Shown here: in pieces, positions 6,981 through 8,487 of the stretch
Numbering within the stretch: position 1 is the stretch's first letter
Layout of the letters: every line of letters starts with the position of its first letter
Source of the DNA: Paracoccaceae bacterium
Lineage (GTDB): Bacteria; Pseudomonadota; Alphaproteobacteria; Rhodobacterales; Rhodobacteraceae
NCBI GenBank assembly: GCA_020832725.1
Contig: JAFIEC010000026.1
Span: forward strand, 1-8,487
Direction: 5' to 3'
Length of the DNA stretch: 8,487 nt
Program-made: the position numbers and the translations under genes
Notes under the pieces: generated by a model
Told to the model about the DNA's origin: nothing
Databases searched by the model: none
Seen by the model: the letters and a program-made list of their open reading frames with translations, nothing else

Positions 6981-6992
6981 CCCGCCATTAAC
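6977..6992. promoter_or_regulatory. Consensus CtrA box between cckA and recA
   Basis: TTAA-CCCGCCA-TTAAC is an exact match to the CtrA consensus TTAA-N7-TTAAC. Its first half-site contains the TAA stop codon of the kinase gene (6978-6980). It lies 119 bp upstream of the recA start. A weak -10-like TGTACT at 7008-7013 would put the second half-site at the -35 position, as in CtrA-activated promoters; that promoter is speculative. The match is seen; binding is inferred from the family. Confidence 0.65.
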
Positions 6993-7046
6993 CGGTTTCG
7001 CGCCAGATGTACTTGAAATGTTCGTGCACATTCTGCAAGGTGGACA

Positions 7047-7061
7047 GAACATAAATCGAAC
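7047..7061. promoter_or_regulatory. LexA (SOS) box of recA, alphaproteobacterial type
   Basis: GAAC-ATAAATC-GAAC, the reverse complement of the GTTC-N7-GTTC direct repeat recognised by LexA in Rhodobacter and other alphaproteobacteria. Both half-sites and the spacing are exact. It ends 50 bp upstream of the recA start codon. An AT-rich CATAAAT inside it could serve as a -10 element, so LexA could block RNA polymerase. recA is the classic SOS gene of the group, which adds support. Confidence 0.85.
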
Positions 7062-7072
7062 AAAGCCCCGAT

Positions 7073-7091
7073 TGCCGCCAATCCGGCGGTA
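7073..7091 (+). other. Small hairpin in the recA leader
   Basis: CCGCC (7075-7079) pairs with GGCGG (7085-7089) across an AATCC loop, extended by a G-T and a T-A pair. It ends five bases before the Shine-Dalgarno sequence. It could affect message stability or translation, but it is short and may be chance in GC-rich DNA. Confidence 0.3.
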
Positions 7092-7096
7092 TGGGA

Positions 7097-7104
7097 TAAG
7101 GAGG
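7097..7104 (+). promoter_or_regulatory. Near-perfect ribosome binding site of recA
   Basis: TAAGGAGG, full complement to the 16S rRNA 3' end, seven bases before ATG 7112. It decides the start against the in-frame ATG at 7151, which would also give a plausible RecA N-terminus (MDKQKALDSAV). Confidence 0.85.
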
Positions 7105-7111
7105 CGGAACA

Positions 7112-8182
7112 ATGGCGTCGAACCTGCTCGACCTGAACGAGAAGCGCAGCATGGACAAACAGAAGGCACTCGACTCGGCGGTGGCCCAGATCGAGCGGAA
7201 TTTCGGCAAGGGCTCGATCATGCGGCTGGGCCAGGGGGGCCCGACCATGGAGATCGAGGCCACCTCCACCGGCTCCATCGGCCTCGACATCGCGCTGGGA
7301 ATCGGCGGTCTGCCCAAGGGCCGGGTCGTCGAGATCTACGGCCCCGAAAGCTCGGGCAAGACCACATTGACGCTGCATGTCGTCGCCGAGGAACAGAAGA
7401 AGGGCGGCGTCTGCGCCTTTGTCGATGCCGAGCATGCGCTCGATCCGGGCTATGCGCGCAAGCTGGGCGTCGATCTTGACGAATTGCTCATCTCTCAGCC
7501 CGACACGGGCGAGCAGGCTCTCGAAATCGTCGACACGCTGGTGCGCTCGGGCGCGGTCAGCCTGGTCGTGGTCGATTCGGTCGCCGCCCTGACCCCCAAG
7601 GCCGAGCTCGAGGGGGACATGGGCGATGCCACCGTGGGTGCCCAGGCCCGCCTGATGAGCCAGGCCATGCGCAAGCTGACCGCCTCGATCAGCCGCTCCA
7701 ACTGCATGGTGATCTTCATCAACCAGATCCGGATGAAGATCGGGGTGATGTTCGGCTCTCCCGAAACCACCACCGGGGGCAACGCGTTGAAGTTCTATGC
7801 TTCGGTCCGGCTCGACATCCGGCGCATCGGTGCCATCAAGGACCGCGACGAGGTTGTGGGCAACGCCACAAGGGTCAAGGTGGTCAAGAACAAGGTCGCC
7901 CCGCCCTTCAAGCAGGTCGAGTTCGACATCATGTACGGCGAGGGTATCTCCAAGACCGGCGAGCTGATCGATCTGGGCGTCAAGGCCGGCGTGGTCGAGA
8001 AATCGGGCTCCTGGTATTCCTACGGAGACGAGCGGATCGGTCAGGGCCGGGAGAATGCCAAGCTCTTTCTCAAGGAGAACCCGACAATCGCCAAGAGCAT
8101 CGAGGATCGTATCCGGACCGCCCACGGAATCGACCTGACAGCGCCCGAAGAGCCAAATGCCTCCGAGGTGATGGAGGGCTGA
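7112..8182 (+). CDS. recA: Recombinase RecA
   Basis: 356 residues, full length for RecA. It forms ATP-dependent filaments on single-stranded DNA, drives strand exchange in recombination and repair, and triggers LexA self-cleavage. Seen: N-terminal helix region with KQKALDSAVAQIERNFGKGSIMRLG (17-40), Walker A GPESSGKTT (77-85), catalytic Glu107 in FVDAEHALDP, Walker B LVVVDSVAAL (151-160, Asp155), loop L1 around ELEGDMGDATVGAQARLMSQ (165-184), and loop L2 with INQIRMKIGVMFGSPETTTGGNALKFYASVRLD (204-236). The C-terminal domain with GEGISKTGELIDLGVK follows, then a short acidic tail (EEPNASEVMEG). No intein or break is seen. Regulation: a LexA box 50 bp upstream and a CtrA box about 120 bp upstream. 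The upstream neighbour on the same strand is the CckA-like kinase, 131 bp away; that gap carries operators, so recA probably has its own promoter. Confidence 0.99.
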   Translation: MASNLLDLNEKRSMDKQKALDSAVAQIERNFGKGSIMRLGQGGPTMEIEATSTGSIGLDIALGIGGLPKGRVVEIYGPESSGKTTLTLHVVAEEQKKGGVCAFVDAEHALDPGYARKLGVDLDELLISQPDTGEQALEIVDTLVRSGAVSLVVVDSVAALTPKAELEGDMGDATVGAQARLMSQAMRKLTASISRSNCMVIFINQIRMKIGVMFGSPETTTGGNALKFYASVRLDIRRIGAIKDRDEVVGNATRVKVVKNKVAPPFKQVEFDIMYGEGISKTGELIDLGVKAGVVEKSGSWYSYGDERIGQGRENAKLFLKENPTIAKSIEDRIRTAHGIDLTAPEEPNASEVMEG

Positions 8183-8199
8183 GCCCGCCACGTTGCGCC

Positions 8200-8225
8200 C
8201 CGCCTCGCCTATATGGGGGGGGCGG
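8200..8225 (+). terminator. Terminator-like GC hairpin after recA
   Basis: CCGCCTCGCC (8200-8209) pairs with GGGGGGGCGG (8216-8225) with one G-U pair and one mismatch, loop TATATG. It begins 18 bp after the recA stop. An A-run and not a T-run follows, so it is not a standard intrinsic terminator on the + strand. It includes a run of eight G (8215-8222). Confidence 0.35.
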
Positions 8226-8310
8226 AAACCGGGGTGCATGACGCGAAAGACGCGCCAGTGCCGGGAACACCGCGTGACGGGCACTCGCCACGGCGGGGAC
8301 AGCCCTCATA

Positions 8311-8381
8311 GATGCGCTCCTTCTCGGATGCGCACCGCCACTGATGCACACCGCCGCTGATGCGCACCGCCACTGATGCGC
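8311..8381. repeat. 16-bp tandem repeat downstream of recA
   Basis: Three well-conserved units: 8327-8342 GATGCGCACCGCCACT, 8343-8358 GATGCACACCGCCGCT (two differences), and 8359-8374, identical to the first. They are flanked in the same 16-base phase by two diverged units that share only the first seven bases (GATGCGC at 8311 and 8375). The period is not a multiple of three and no frame is supported, so it is probably non-coding. Function unknown. Confidence 0.8.
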
Positions 8382-8487
8382 CCGATTGCGGGCAGCCATG
8401 GTCCGGGCGCTTCCCGTCATCTGCGCATGCCGCACGGCGGTTGTGCAGGGCCCGGCTGCGCGGCGCAGTGGATCTTCCCGGCGCGCG

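Larger units (their letters stand above)
8183..8487. other. Gene-free stretch after recA
   Basis: About 305 bp with no reading frame I can support on either strand. It holds a GC hairpin at 8200-8225, a weak inverted repeat (AGTGCC 8257-8262 with GGCACT 8280-8285) and a 16-bp tandem repeat at 8311-8381. Two short + strand frames open at 8360 and 8398 and run off the edge, but they lack ribosome binding sites and recognisable sequence. Confidence 0.6.

Noticed and set aside
7033..7047. CTG-N9-CAG resembling an E. coli-type LexA box
   Set aside because: The E. coli type needs ten bases between the triplets, and a perfect alphaproteobacterial box lies right beside it.
8070..8309. 79-codon minus-strand frame with a good GAAGGAG sequence seven bases before its ATG at 8309
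   Set aside because: Most of it is antisense to the conserved end of recA, the product is an Arg/Pro/Ser-rich sequence with no recognisable family, and GC-rich DNA often gives such open frames.
8360..8487. Open frame from ATG 8360 running off the right edge, possible start of the next gene
   Set aside because: It begins inside the tandem repeat, has no ribosome binding site and shows no recognisable protein sequence, including nothing like alanyl-tRNA synthetase, which I believe often follows recA in this group.

Overview
The window is a GC-rich stretch of bacterial chromosome with seven protein genes, all on the + strand. The protein families and two regulatory sites point to an alphaproteobacterium, most likely of the Rhodobacter/Roseobacter group (Rhodobacterales). 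The evidence is a CckA-type hybrid histidine kinase, a perfect CtrA-type box (TTAA-N7-TTAAC), and an alphaproteobacterial LexA box (GAAC-N7-GAAC) in front of recA. I cannot fix the genus from sequence alone. No mobile element, tRNA, rRNA or CRISPR array is visible.

Layout. 1-315: the 3' end of rlmE (23S rRNA 2'-O-methyltransferase), cut by the left edge. 389-1339: a ten-helix membrane protein of the TDT/TehA/SLAC1 transporter family. 1425-2879: guaB (IMP dehydrogenase), followed by a strong hairpin. 2955-3788: a metallo-beta-lactamase-fold hydrolase resembling the methyl parathion hydrolase/lactonase branch. 3848-5017: an RsmB-type 16S rRNA m5C methyltransferase with a GTG start. 5121-6980: a CckA-like membrane hybrid histidine kinase (PAS, HisKA, HATPase, receiver), probably starting at an internal GTG with a good ribosome binding site. 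7112-8182: recA. 8183-8487: no credible gene; it holds a GC hairpin with a run of eight G and a 16-bp tandem repeat.

Function. The left part is mostly housekeeping: rRNA modification and guanine nucleotide synthesis, with two accessory genes (transporter, hydrolase) placed between them. The right part is more interesting as a regulatory unit. A gene for the kinase that feeds phosphate into the CtrA pathway lies directly upstream of recA. The 131-bp gap between them carries both a consensus CtrA box, which overlaps the kinase stop codon, and a LexA/SOS box. That arrangement suggests that recA is read by both the cell-cycle/CtrA regulon and the SOS regulon. The control region of the kinase gene itself has a near-match to a CtrA box and two GTTC elements at non-canonical spacing.

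I see no clearly undescribed enzymatic system here. The genes are well-known families, and the points most worth checking are regulatory (CtrA and LexA sites around cckA-recA), the short sensor part of the kinase, and the tandem repeat after recA.
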